A program made the translations under genes and the position numbers. Below are positions 31,016 to 39,112 of a stretch of DNA of 64,000 bases, one piece after another. Position 1 is the stretch's first letter, and every line of letters starts with the position of its first letter. A model generated the notes under the pieces. It was not told the origin of the DNA. It made no database searches and was given only the letters and a program-made list of their open reading frames with translations. This stretch comes from Pseudomonas sp. B21-040 (GTDB lineage Bacteria > Pseudomonadota > Gammaproteobacteria > Pseudomonadales > Pseudomonadaceae), in NCBI RefSeq assembly GCF_024748695.1, contig NZ_CP087176.1, positions 4,581,501 to 4,645,500 on the forward strand. Reading direction: 5' to 3'.

Positions 31016-31041
31016 GGAATAAAATGCGGAGTAGCGCGGTT
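31016..31041 (+). promoter_or_regulatory. Predicted ECF sigma promoter, autoregulatory
   Basis: GGAATAAAATGC, 10 bases, GGTT, ending about 30 bases before the sigma factor ATG. It matches the divergent promoter at 30833-30858 in boxes and spacing. The inference is autoregulation. Confidence 0.65.
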
Positions 31042-31069
31042 ATAGAGGTGGGACAGTGCGGGAACCACT

Positions 31070-31582
31070 ATGAAGCGATTTGAGGAACTGTTTGCGCCCC
31101 ACCTGGACGCGGCCTACAACCTCGCGCGCTGGCTCACCGGCAACGACAGCGCCGCGCGCGATGTCGTCCAGGAAAGTGCCCTGCGCGCATTCCGCTTTTT
31201 ACACCGCTTCGCCGATGGCAACGCCAAGGCGTGGTTCCTGACCATCGTGCGCAACGAAAGCTACACCTGGCTCAAGGCGTCGGCCGGGCGCCATTGGGTG
31301 GCGATCGGCGATGAATTGTCCGAAGAGGACGCCGCGCTGGGTCATGGCCAAACCCCGGAACTGCTGGCCATTCATACGGAAAATGCGGCGCTGATCCAGC
31401 AAGCCCTGTGCGCCCTGCCGCCGGCATTTCGTGAGGTGATTGTTCTGAAAGAACTCGAAGACCTGCCCTACAAGGACATCGCCCTGGTGGTCGATATTCC
31501 CATCGGCACCGTCATGTCGAGACTGGCTCGGGCGCGCGCCATGCTCAAGCTCGAACTACTGAAGTTGCACGATCATGAATGA
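31070..31582 (+). CDS. ECF (sigma-70 family) sigma factor
   Basis: 170 residues. Sigma-2 region: DAAYNLARWLTGNDSAARDVVQE, then FRFLHRF and the -10 contact segment AWFLTIVRN. Sigma-4 helix-turn-helix: LPPAFREVIVLKELEDL followed by YKDIALVVDIPIGTVMSRLARAR. Its last 8 bases overlap the anti-sigma gene, so the two are translationally coupled. Predicted targets are its own promoter and the divergent phosphoesterase-cupredoxin operon. Confidence 0.92.
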   Translation: MKRFEELFAPHLDAAYNLARWLTGNDSAARDVVQESALRAFRFLHRFADGNAKAWFLTIVRNESYTWLKASAGRHWVAIGDELSEEDAALGHGQTPELLAIHTENAALIQQALCALPPAFREVIVLKELEDLPYKDIALVVDIPIGTVMSRLARARAMLKLELLKLHDHE

Positions 31583-32312
31583 ACTCGACTGCACGGTTTG
31601 CCAGACGTTGATGCACGGCTATCTGGACAAGGAACTTGACCCGCCGACGACGGCAACGGTAGCCGGGCATTTGGCCGAGTGCGCCGAATGCGCGCGCTTG
31701 CACGATCAGGCGAGGCTGCTGATGCTCGGCGTGAAACGCCAGGCGCCGTATTACACGGCCCCGGCATCGTTGACCGCCAGTGTGTTCGCCGCTGCTGCCC
31801 CGCGCCCAAACATTGTCGAGCGCTGGCGAACATGGTTCGCACCGGCCTTTTCTGCGGCAGCGTTGGGCCTGGCGGTGGTGCTTTATGTGGCTACGCCGGC
31901 CAGCGAGCAGCCATTGATGGACGAAGCTGTCTCCAGTCATGTCCGCTCGTTGATGGGTGAGCATTTGAATGATGTGGTGTCGTCCGACCGTCACACCGTG
32001 AAGCCTTGGTTCACCGGCAAACTCGACTTCTCGCCACCGGTCGTCGATTACTCGGCACAAGGGTTTGTGCTGTTGGGCGGACGGCTGGATTACTTGCAGC
32101 ACCAGACCACGGCGGCCCTGAGTTATGGACGGGCCAAACACATTATCAACGTGTTTATCCTGCCCACGCCGGAGGCGGACAAGCCACTACAGAGTCAGTC
32201 CATTCGTGGTTTTAACGTGATGTCCTGGCAAGCGAATCACATGCGATTTGTGCTGGTATCCGATCTGGAGAAAAGCGAGCTGAAGGCGTTCAGCCAGTTG
32301 CTCAAGCCGTAG
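31575..32312 (+). CDS. Zinc-finger anti-sigma factor
   Basis: 245 residues, overlapping the sigma gene by 8 bases. The N-terminal zinc-binding anti-sigma signature HxxxCxxC is HLAECAEC (residues 36-43), with a further Cys pair upstream (CTVCQ). One TM segment lies near residues 90-110 (PAFSAAALGLAVVLYVA), then a periplasmic domain of about 130 residues. Such proteins release the sigma factor after redox or envelope signals. The cupredoxin and phosphoesterase targets suggest a metal or redox signal (inferred). Confidence 0.9.
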   Translation: MNELDCTVCQTLMHGYLDKELDPPTTATVAGHLAECAECARLHDQARLLMLGVKRQAPYYTAPASLTASVFAAAAPRPNIVERWRTWFAPAFSAAALGLAVVLYVATPASEQPLMDEAVSSHVRSLMGEHLNDVVSSDRHTVKPWFTGKLDFSPPVVDYSAQGFVLLGGRLDYLQHQTTAALSYGRAKHIINVFILPTPEADKPLQSQSIRGFNVMSWQANHMRFVLVSDLEKSELKAFSQLLKP

Positions 32313-32318
32313 CCCCCC

Positions 32319-32408
32319 TGTAAGAGTGAGCCTGCTCGCGATGGCGGGGTGTCAGATAAATTGAAGCTGTCTGACACTACGCCATCGCGGGCAAGCCATG
32401 CTCCTACA
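32319..32408. repeat. REP-type inverted pair
   Basis: Left TGTAAGAGTGAGCCTGCTCG and right GGGCAAGCCATGCTCCTACA, with an inner pair CTGACACTACGCCATCGC. The arms are not fully symmetrical: the left belongs to the GAGTGAGCCTGCTCGC subfamily, the right to the GCATGGCTTGCCCGC subfamily. A mixed pair. Confidence 0.7.
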
Positions 32409-32436
32409 GGGGAATTACGGTGTAGTTGAGGGATGA

Positions 32437-33351
32437 TCAGGCGCGGTTTTTTCGGTACTCACCGGGGGAAATGCCAAACCGCGATTTGAATGCCGTGGAG
32501 AAGTGACTCGAATCGGAGAAGCCCCAGGAGTAGCCCAGCACGGACAGTTTCTGTTCGGTGCGCGATTGGCGCAGGGATTGGGCGCACAAGTCCAGCCGAC
32601 GATTCTTGATGTATTTCGCGACCACCAGGCCCTTCTTGGCAAAGATCCGGTACAACCCTCGAACCGACATGCCAACTTCCCGCGCCAGCCATTCCGGACA
32701 CAGCTCTTCGGAGCGAATGTGCTCGTCGATGCATTCCAGCGTCTTGCGAAAGATGCGCTCGTGCAAATCGTTGCTGTCTTCGGCTTGGCTGATGGCCGGG
32801 CGCAGCAGACTGACAATCGCCTCCAGCGTCGCCTCACTTTCGGGCAGGCTGAGGCTGCTCTGGCGCGAGGCATCGAGAATCAGATGGTGAGAGAGCATCG
32901 CCATCGGTGACGTTGCGGCGATCCGGTGACCGCACTTGATCTGGTTGAAGCGCAAGGATTGCTCAATCAACGGCGCAGGCAAAATCAGCGACAACTGCCG
33001 GGAGTTTTCGCTGTAGGTGAAGTCGCTGGGGCGCGAGGCGTCGATCAGGGTGATGTCACCGGCCGACAGCAACACCTTGTCGTCGCCCTGAGCCATGCCT
33101 GCCGTACCGTCGAGTTGGAACACCGCAAAGTATTTACCGCCCTCGCCCACCGCGACTTCGGCAGGTGTGCGGTACAACCGCGCCTGGCAGGCGTCGACAA
33201 AACTGAGTTTCAGCGCGCCGCTTTGGTATTCGCGAATCTGGCCGGAAAACTCATCGCCCAGGGTTTGCGCATTGAAGGCGCCGCAGATCTGGTTGATCTG
33301 ATGAATCCACTGATCAAATCCATCACGGCGCTGTGCATTTGCAGAAATCAT
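32437..33351 (-). CDS. feaR: FeaR, AraC-type activator of amine oxidation
   Basis: 304 residues from ATG 33351 (MISANAQRRDGFDQWI), with GAGG 7 bases upstream. The architecture and many blocks match E. coli FeaR: an N-terminal ligand domain (AVFQLDGTAGMAQ, AGDITLIDASRPSDF) and a C-terminal AraC domain (PEWLAREVGMSVRGLYRIFA, WGFSDSSHFSTAFKSRFGI, PGEYRK). FeaR in E. coli activates tynA and feaB in response to aromatic amines. Here tynA lies 3 kb away, which supports the assignment. The feaB-type dehydrogenase is not visible. Confidence 0.9.
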   Translation of the reverse strand: MISANAQRRDGFDQWIHQINQICGAFNAQTLGDEFSGQIREYQSGALKLSFVDACQARLYRTPAEVAVGEGGKYFAVFQLDGTAGMAQGDDKVLLSAGDITLIDASRPSDFTYSENSRQLSLILPAPLIEQSLRFNQIKCGHRIAATSPMAMLSHHLILDASRQSSLSLPESEATLEAIVSLLRPAISQAEDSNDLHERIFRKTLECIDEHIRSEELCPEWLAREVGMSVRGLYRIFAKKGLVVAKYIKNRRLDLCAQSLRQSRTEQKLSVLGYSWGFSDSSHFSTAFKSRFGISPGEYRKNRA

Positions 33352-33436
33352 GTCGGGCCTCACGCAGGCTTATTTTTATTATCTACGCCAATCCACAGGT
33401 CCTCCCTAACCAACACACTCCCACCACAATGACGGG

Positions 33437-34360
33437 CTACTTCAGCCCGCCAAACCGTCGATAGAAACTATCGCCCACGTCCGGCAACGGACCATCGGCG
33501 GTTTCCAGTGCACTGTTCAACCATTCTTCGGCTTTGGCGTAGATCAGCCGGTAAATGTTGCGGCACAACTGGCGAGCGGCCCGACCTTCCCAATCGCCGG
33601 GCAGTAACTCGTCCGGCAGTTGCGGGTCGCGCAACAGCAGCTTGCGGTATTCATGAATAAGCAGGACGCGTGCCAGGAAGCAGTCACTCGGTTGCAGGTT
33701 CTCTTGCTCGCGAAGCGCTTGCCAGAGCGGTCGGAACAGTTGAATGAACTCGCTGTAATGGGTCGCCAGTTCTTCGATGTTCCAGCTTTCGCGCACCTGC
33801 AAACGCAAGGCCTTGGAGGCCAGGACGTCCTGCGCGGTGGTTTCGAAGACGATGGTCTCTTCCTGAACGCCGAGGTCGAGCAACGTGGCGTTGAGATCGT
33901 TGCGGTCACTGCGCGGACACGCCAGCACCGCCGGCGAAATCGCACCAAAACCTTGCCACTCCAGTTCTTCGCGCACCTGTTTGCGCTTGTCCTGAGTCAG
34001 TTGCGTGAGCATCACCAGGCACCAGGAACCGTCCCACGCAGGGACAGTGGAGCTGTAGACGCGTTTGAACGCCTTGTCGAATCGCCGGCGACCGGTGCCG
34101 GTGAGGCTGTAATAGCTGCGGCGCCCGACTTTCTCGGCGGTCAGCCAGCCTTCTTTGGTCAGGCGGAAAATCGACGTGCGGATCAGCCGCTCGTTGATGC
34201 CGATAGGCTCGAGCAATTGAATCAGGCTGCCCAGCCAGACCGTTCCGCCGTGGGGCTCGATGGCGTCGCCGTACAAGGTAATGATCAGCGAGCTGGCGCG
34301 GATGGGCGTCTGCTCCTGGAAGCGGGTGATCAATTGGTTCAAGGGTGTCAGGGACGACAT
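33437..34360 (-). CDS. paaX: PaaX, phenylacetyl-CoA-responsive repressor
   Basis: 307 residues, normal length for the family. The GntR-like N-terminal DNA-binding part contains ASSLIITLYGDAIEPHGGTVWLGSLI. The central block has FDKAFKRVYSS and WDGSWCLVMLTQ. PaaX represses paa promoters and is released by phenylacetyl-CoA. It lies downstream of paaY, in the same direction, divergent from the paaF operon. Confidence 0.95.
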   Translation of the reverse strand: MSSLTPLNQLITRFQEQTPIRASSLIITLYGDAIEPHGGTVWLGSLIQLLEPIGINERLIRTSIFRLTKEGWLTAEKVGRRSYYSLTGTGRRRFDKAFKRVYSSTVPAWDGSWCLVMLTQLTQDKRKQVREELEWQGFGAISPAVLACPRSDRNDLNATLLDLGVQEETIVFETTAQDVLASKALRLQVRESWNIEELATHYSEFIQLFRPLWQALREQENLQPSDCFLARVLLIHEYRKLLLRDPQLPDELLPGDWEGRAARQLCRNIYRLIYAKAEEWLNSALETADGPLPDVGDSFYRRFGGLK

Positions 34361-34422
34361 GGGCGTACCGGGCTGAAAAAAGAAAAGGAATATACCGGTT
34401 TCATATGACTCACACGTACCCG

Positions 34423-34554
34423 TGTAGCAGCTGCCGAAGGCTGCGTCCGGCTGCGAAGCAGTCGTAAAGCCTGAACATGCGGTGTTTCAGGAAGATCGTA
34501 TCGACCCGATGGCGACTGCTTCGCAGCCGGACGCAGCCTTCGGCTGCGGCTACA
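34423..34554. repeat. Long intergenic palindrome between paaY and paaX
   Basis: Arms TGTAGCAGCTGCCGAAGGCT and its complement near AGCCTTCGGCTGCGGCTACA, with the inner pair GAAGCAGTCG and CGACTGCTTC. Same family as 313-469 and 47478-47625. It lies 8 bases beyond the paaY stop. Confidence 0.85.
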
Positions 34555-34561
34555 GAGGCAT

Positions 34562-35158
34562 TCACAGGGTATTGCCTTTTGGGCGAAAGCCGCTGTCATT
34601 GATGCGCGGTCGATCCGCTTCCGGCTCGGTCAGTGGCTCGCAAACTTGCATCCGCTCAAGGCAACGCTTGGCCAGTTGTTGATATTCGCGGGTGCCCGCC
34701 TGCTTCTACGCCACTTCTTCGTCGCTGAGGCCGCGCTTGACGCTGGCCGGTGCGCCCATCACCAGTGACTGGTCGGGGCATTCGAACCCGGCCTTGACGA
34801 ACGCCGCCGCCGACACGAATGAGCGCGGGCCGATCCGTGCGTTGTCCATCACCACGGCGTTCATGCCCACCAGCGCATCGGCGCCGATGCGGCAACCGTG
34901 CAGCACCGCGCCATGCCCGATGTGGCCATTGCGCTCGACCACCGTGTCGCTCTCGGGGAAACCATGCATCACGCAGGTGTCCTGCACATTGGCGCCCTCC
35001 TCCAGCACGATCCGGCCGAAGTCCCCGCGCAAACTCGCCAGCGGCCCGACGTAGCAATGGGCACCGACGATCACATCGCCGATCAGTACGGCTGACGGAT
35101 GAACGTAAGCGGTGGGATCAACCACCGGGGTCAAGCCATCGAGGCTGTAGCAGGTCAT
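34562..35158 (-). pseudogene. paaY: paaY, interrupted by an in-frame TAG
   Basis: A hexapeptide-repeat (gamma-carbonic-anhydrase fold) thioesterase of the phenylacetate pathway, thought to hydrolyse dead-end ring-CoA products. The start ATG 35158 has AAGGA upstream. Left-handed beta-helix turns run from [16 protein letters not shown] to the metal-site segment. Reading stops at TAG 34706-34708 after GLSDEEVA. The same frame continues with KQAGTREYQQLAKRCLERMQ to a natural TGA at 34562-34564, giving 198 codons. TAG replaces what is normally TGG (Trp), a C-to-T change on the plus strand. The truncation removes 47 C-terminal codons (the helical cap), leaving the core. Confidence 0.9.
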
Positions 35159-35529
35159 TGGACATTCCTTCAAGCGCAGTGCCGGGCATCTTCGCAAAGC
35201 GATGCCGATAGAGGCTCATTTTGTATCACATCACTTTTAACAGCACAAAGACAAAAATCCGTATCACTTAGTCAAGGCGCCGAATAACCGCACCTCACAC
35301 GCTGTAAACCGGGCATTAAAGCCAGAAAAACCAGTGATTACTCGTTCACAAGGCTCCCTGAGACGCGGACTGAAAGAAACCGACCGCTCATCAATAAGAC
35401 ACATTAAATGAACTTTTATGTTGTTATTGCGTATCACGTTGTAGGTATACTCAGGCAAAACCGGCCCACCGCGCCGATCCAATAATGAGCCGGCAGTACA
35501 GCCGAGCGTGCACCGTGAGGGCATCCGCC
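35159..35529. promoter_or_regulatory. Divergent paaY/paaF control region with GTATCAC boxes
   Basis: 371 bases without genes. Three direct copies of GTATCAC lie at 35223-35229, 35261-35267 and 35431-35437. A possible -10 box TATACT lies at 35446-35451; the -35 TTGTTA (35421) has 19-base spacing, longer than ideal. The GTATCrC sequence also frames the paaA operon start (43637-43698). PaaX is the likely ligand (inferred). Confidence 0.5.
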
Positions 35530-36303
35530 ATGCCTCTAACCCTTGTTGTCGAGATCATCGAACCGGGCGTTCGCCTGATTACGTTGCAGCGCCCGCAAGC
35601 GCTGAACGCCCTGACCACCGAATTGCTCGGTGAGCTGGCCGATGAACTGAACGCCGCGCAAGCTGACGCCAACACCCGCGCCGTGGTCCTGACCGGCAGC
35701 CGCAAAGCCTTCGCGGCCGGCGCCGATATCAAGGAAATGGCCGAGCGCGATCTGGTCGGCATCCTCGACGACCCGCGCCAGGCGTCGTGGCAAACCATTA
35801 CCCGCTTCAACAAACCGCTGATCGCCGCCGTCAACGGCTTCGCCCTCGGCGGTGGCTGTGAATTGGCGATGCACGCCGACATCATCATTGCCGGGGAAGA
35901 CGCGCGTTTCGGCCAACCGGAAATCAACCTCGGGATCATGCCGGGCGCCGGCGGCACCCAACGCCTGCTGCGGGCCGTCGGCAAATCCATGGCCATGCAA
36001 ATGGTCCTGACCGGCGAGCCGATCGACGCCCGCCAGGCGCAACGCGCCGGCCTGGTCAGCGAAGTGACCCAACCGGAATTCACCGTCGAACGCGCCTTGC
36101 AGATCGCCCGCAACATTGCCGGCAAAGCACCGCTGGCGGTGCGCCTGGCCAAGGAAGCGCTGCTCAAGGCCATGGACACCGACCTGGCCAGCGGCCTGCG
36201 TTTCGAGCGCCATGCCTTCACCGTGCTGGCCGGCACCCGCGACCGCGACGAAGGCATTCAGGCCTTTCAGGAAAAGCGCACACCGAACTTCACGGGCCAG
36301 TAA
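35530..36303 (+). CDS. paaF: PaaF, 2,3-dehydroadipyl-CoA hydratase
   Basis: 257 residues from ATG 35530; the 15-residue longer frame lacks support. Crotonase fold: AFAAGADIKEM oxyanion block, GFALGGGCELAMHADIIIA carrying one catalytic Glu, and FGQPEINLGIMPGAGGTQRL carrying the second. In the pathway it hydrates 2,3-dehydroadipyl-CoA to 3-hydroxyadipyl-CoA. First gene of a tight paaFGHIJ operon, 48 bases before paaG. Confidence 0.92.
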   Translation: MPLTLVVEIIEPGVRLITLQRPQALNALTTELLGELADELNAAQADANTRAVVLTGSRKAFAAGADIKEMAERDLVGILDDPRQASWQTITRFNKPLIAAVNGFALGGGCELAMHADIIIAGEDARFGQPEINLGIMPGAGGTQRLLRAVGKSMAMQMVLTGEPIDARQAQRAGLVSEVTQPEFTVERALQIARNIAGKAPLAVRLAKEALLKAMDTDLASGLRFERHAFTVLAGTRDRDEGIQAFQEKRTPNFTGQ

Positions 36304-36351
36304 TCACCCCGCCCTTTTTACAAAAAAGCGAACGACCTCCCAGAGAGCGCC

Positions 36352-37149
36352 ATGACCATGAACTTCGAACACATCCTGTTTTCCATCGAGGCCGGTGTCG
36401 CCCTGCTCAGCCTCAATCGCCCCGAGCAACTGAACAGCTTCAACGCGCAGATGCACGGTGAAGTCAAAGAAGCCCTGAAGCAGGTTCGGCAAAACCCGGA
36501 CGTACGCGTTTTGCTGCTGACCGGTGAAGGTCGCGGCTTCTGTGCCGGGCAAGACCTGGGCGATCGCAATGTGGCGCCGGGCAATGCCGCGCCGGACTTG
36601 GGCGAGTCCATCGAGAAGTTCTACAACCCGCTGATCCGCCAATTGCGCGACCTGCCAATGCCGGTGATCTGCGCGGTCAACGGTGTGGCCGCTGGCGCTG
36701 GCGCCAACATCCCGCTGGCCTGCGACCTGGTGTTGGCGGCGCGTTCGGCGAGCTTCATCCAGGCCTTCTGCAAACTTGGCCTGATCCCCGACTCCGGTGG
36801 CACCTGGACCTTGCCGCGCCTGGTCGGCATGGCCCGCGCCAAGGCCCTGACCTTGCTCGGCAATCGATTGAGCGCCGAACAGGCCGAGCAATGGGGCCTG
36901 ATCTACCGCTGCGTGGACGACGCCGAACTGCGTAATGAAGCGCTGACACTGGCCCGTCACCTCGCCACGCAACCGACCTACGGCCTGGCACTGATCAAAC
37001 GCAGCCTCAATGCCAGCCTGAGCAACACCTTCGACGAGCAGCTTGAGCTGGAGAAAGACTTGCAACGCCTGGCCGGGCGCAGCGAGGACTACCGTGAAGG
37101 CGTCAGCGCCTTCATGGAAAAACGCAGCCCAAGCTTCAAGGGGCGCTGA
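36352..37149 (+). CDS. paaG: PaaG, ring-1,2-epoxyphenylacetyl-CoA isomerase
   Basis: 265 residues. Crotonase family with the PaaG-specific block GLIPDSGGTWTLPRL, in which Asp147 replaces the hydratase glutamate. Other family blocks are GRGFCAGQDLGDRNV and GVAAGAGANIPLACD. It converts the epoxide to the oxepin-CoA and also works in double-bond isomerisation later in the route. Ends 3 bases before paaH. Confidence 0.94.
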   Translation: MTMNFEHILFSIEAGVALLSLNRPEQLNSFNAQMHGEVKEALKQVRQNPDVRVLLLTGEGRGFCAGQDLGDRNVAPGNAAPDLGESIEKFYNPLIRQLRDLPMPVICAVNGVAAGAGANIPLACDLVLAARSASFIQAFCKLGLIPDSGGTWTLPRLVGMARAKALTLLGNRLSAEQAEQWGLIYRCVDDAELRNEALTLARHLATQPTYGLALIKRSLNASLSNTFDEQLELEKDLQRLAGRSEDYREGVSAFMEKRSPSFKGR

Positions 37150-37152
37150 GTC

Positions 37153-38670
37153 ATGACCGCACTGAACACCAACGCACGCATCGCCGTGATCGGCGCCGGC
37201 GCCATGGGTGCCGGGATTGCACAGGTCGCGGCACAGGCCGGCCACACCGTGCTGCTGCTGGACAATCGCCCCGGCGCCGCGGCTCAAGCCATCGACGGCA
37301 TTGACCGCCAACTGGGCAAACGCGTCGAGAAAGGCAAGCTCTCGGCCGACGCCCGCACCGCGACCATCGCTCGTTTGCTGCCTGTGGAAGCCATCGAAGC
37401 GCTGGCCGATTGCGAGTTGGTCATCGAAGCCATCGTCGAGAACCTTGAGGTCAAGCGCGCCCTCTTCCGCCAACTGGAAGGCATCTGCGGCGAGCGCTGC
37501 ATTCTGGCGAGCAACACCTCGTCGCTGTCGATCACCAGCATCGCCGCACAACTGGATCACCCAGAACGCCTGCTGGGCCTGCACTTTTTCAACCCCGCGC
37601 CGATCATGGCGCTGGTGGAAATCGTCTCGGGGCTGGCCAGCGATCCAGCCTTGGCCGATTGCCTGTACGACACCGCCAAGGCCTGGGGCAAAAAACCGGT
37701 GCACACCCGTTCAACGCCGGGGTTCATCGTCAACCGCGTGGCCCGGCCGTTTTACGCCGAGAGCCTGCGCCTGCTGCAGGAAGGCGTTGCCGATTGCTCG
37801 ACGCTGGATGCGCTGATGCGCGATGCCGGTGGCTTTGCGATGGGTGCTTTCGAACTGACAGACCTGATTGGCCATGACGTCAACTATGCGGTGACCTGCT
37901 CAGTGTTCGACGCCTATTACGCCGACACCCGCTTCCAGCCTTCGCTGATCCAGAAAGACCTGGTGGACGCCGGGCGTCTGGGGCGCAAAAGCGGTCACGG
38001 TTTCTACAGCTACGCCGAGAACGCCGAACGCCCGCAGCCGACCACCATCAGCAGCGAGCAGACCGTTGAAAGCTGCGTGATCGAAGGTGATCTCGGCGCT
38101 GCCAATGCGCTGATCCCGCGCCTGCGCACACACAACATCGAAGTCATTCAACGCGACGGCCAAGGCCTGTTGCGGGTGGGCGACGCGGTGCTGGCGTTGA
38201 GCGATGGGCGCATGGCCTGTCAGCGCGCCAGGGAAGACGGGTTGCGCAATCTGATCCTGCTCGACCTCGTGCTCGATTACGGCAACGCCAGCCGAATCGC
38301 GATCAGTTGCACAGCGGACATTGAGCCGGTGGCCCTCGAACAAGGCGTTGCCCTGCTGCAACGGGCCGGTTTCAACGTAAGCCTGCTCAACGACAGCCCG
38401 GCCCTCGCCGTGTTGCGCACTGTCGCTATGCTCGCCAACGAAGCCGCCGACGCTGTGCTGCAAAGCGTGGCGTCGGCCGCCGACATCGATCTGGCAATGC
38501 GCGCCGGGGTCAATTACCCGCAAGGCCCGCTGGCCTGGGCGGATGCCGTCGGCCTGTCGCACGTGCTCAAGGTGCTGGAAAACCTGCAAGCCAGTTACGG
38601 CGAAGAGCGCTATCGGCCCTCGCTGCTGTTGCGCCGTCGGGTCGCCGAAGGGAGGACTTTCCATGACTAA
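37153..38670 (+). CDS. paaH: PaaH, 3-hydroxyadipyl-CoA dehydrogenase
   Basis: 505 residues, the two-domain length of PaaH. NAD-binding Rossmann motif IAVIGAGAMGAGIAQVAA, followed by the LASNTSSLSI block and the active-site HFFNPAP (catalytic His). C-terminal dimerisation domains include VNRVARPFYAESLRLL and GRKSGHGFYSYAEN. It oxidises 3-hydroxyadipyl-CoA to 3-oxoadipyl-CoA. The last 8 bases overlap paaI. Confidence 0.94.
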   Translation: MTALNTNARIAVIGAGAMGAGIAQVAAQAGHTVLLLDNRPGAAAQAIDGIDRQLGKRVEKGKLSADARTATIARLLPVEAIEALADCELVIEAIVENLEVKRALFRQLEGICGERCILASNTSSLSITSIAAQLDHPERLLGLHFFNPAPIMALVEIVSGLASDPALADCLYDTAKAWGKKPVHTRSTPGFIVNRVARPFYAESLRLLQEGVADCSTLDALMRDAGGFAMGAFELTDLIGHDVNYAVTCSVFDAYYADTRFQPSLIQKDLVDAGRLGRKSGHGFYSYAENAERPQPTTISSEQTVESCVIEGDLGAANALIPRLRTHNIEVIQRDGQGLLRVGDAVLALSDGRMACQRAREDGLRNLILLDLVLDYGNASRIAISCTADIEPVALEQGVALLQRAGFNVSLLNDSPALAVLRTVAMLANEAADAVLQSVASAADIDLAMRAGVNYPQGPLAWADAVGLSHVLKVLENLQASYGEERYRPSLLLRRRVAEGRTFHD

Positions 38671-39112
38671 TCACGAAGCGATGAACCTGGCCAGCGACTG
38701 CGCAAAAACCCTGTTCAACCGCGACGCCGCCAGCCAGGCGATGGGCATGCGCCTGCTCTCGGCGGCCCCCGGCTGTGCCCGCGTGGGCATGAGCGTGCGC
38801 GCCGACATGCTTCAAGGCCACGGTACCTGCCACGGCGGCTACCTGTTTGCGCTGGCCGACTCGGCGTTTGCCTTTGCCTGCAACAGCTACAACGACGCCA
38901 CGGTGGCCATCGGTTGCAGCATCGACTACATCGCCCCGGCCCGCCTGGGCGACACCTTGACTGCCGAGTGCACCGAGCAAAGCCGTTCCGGGCGCACCGG
39001 CAACTACGACGTACGTATCGAAAACCAACAGGGGCAATTGATCGCCCTGTTCCATGGCAAATCCTACAAAGTGCGCGGCTCGGTGCTGGCGCAGGAGACC
39101 CCGAATGAATGA
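38663..39112 (+). CDS. paaI: PaaI, hotdog-fold acyl-CoA thioesterase
   Basis: 149 residues from ATG 38663 (MTNHEAMNLASDC), overlapping paaH by 8 bases. Hotdog motif GHGTCHGGYLFALADSAFAF, with the catalytic Asp in LADS, and the strand block AIGCSIDYIAPARLGDTL. It hydrolyses ring-hydroxylated phenylacetyl-CoA side products. A frame opened 120 bases earlier overlaps paaH and is not used. Confidence 0.93.
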   Translation: MTNHEAMNLASDCAKTLFNRDAASQAMGMRLLSAAPGCARVGMSVRADMLQGHGTCHGGYLFALADSAFAFACNSYNDATVAIGCSIDYIAPARLGDTLTAECTEQSRSGRTGNYDVRIENQQGQLIALFHGKSYKVRGSVLAQETPNE

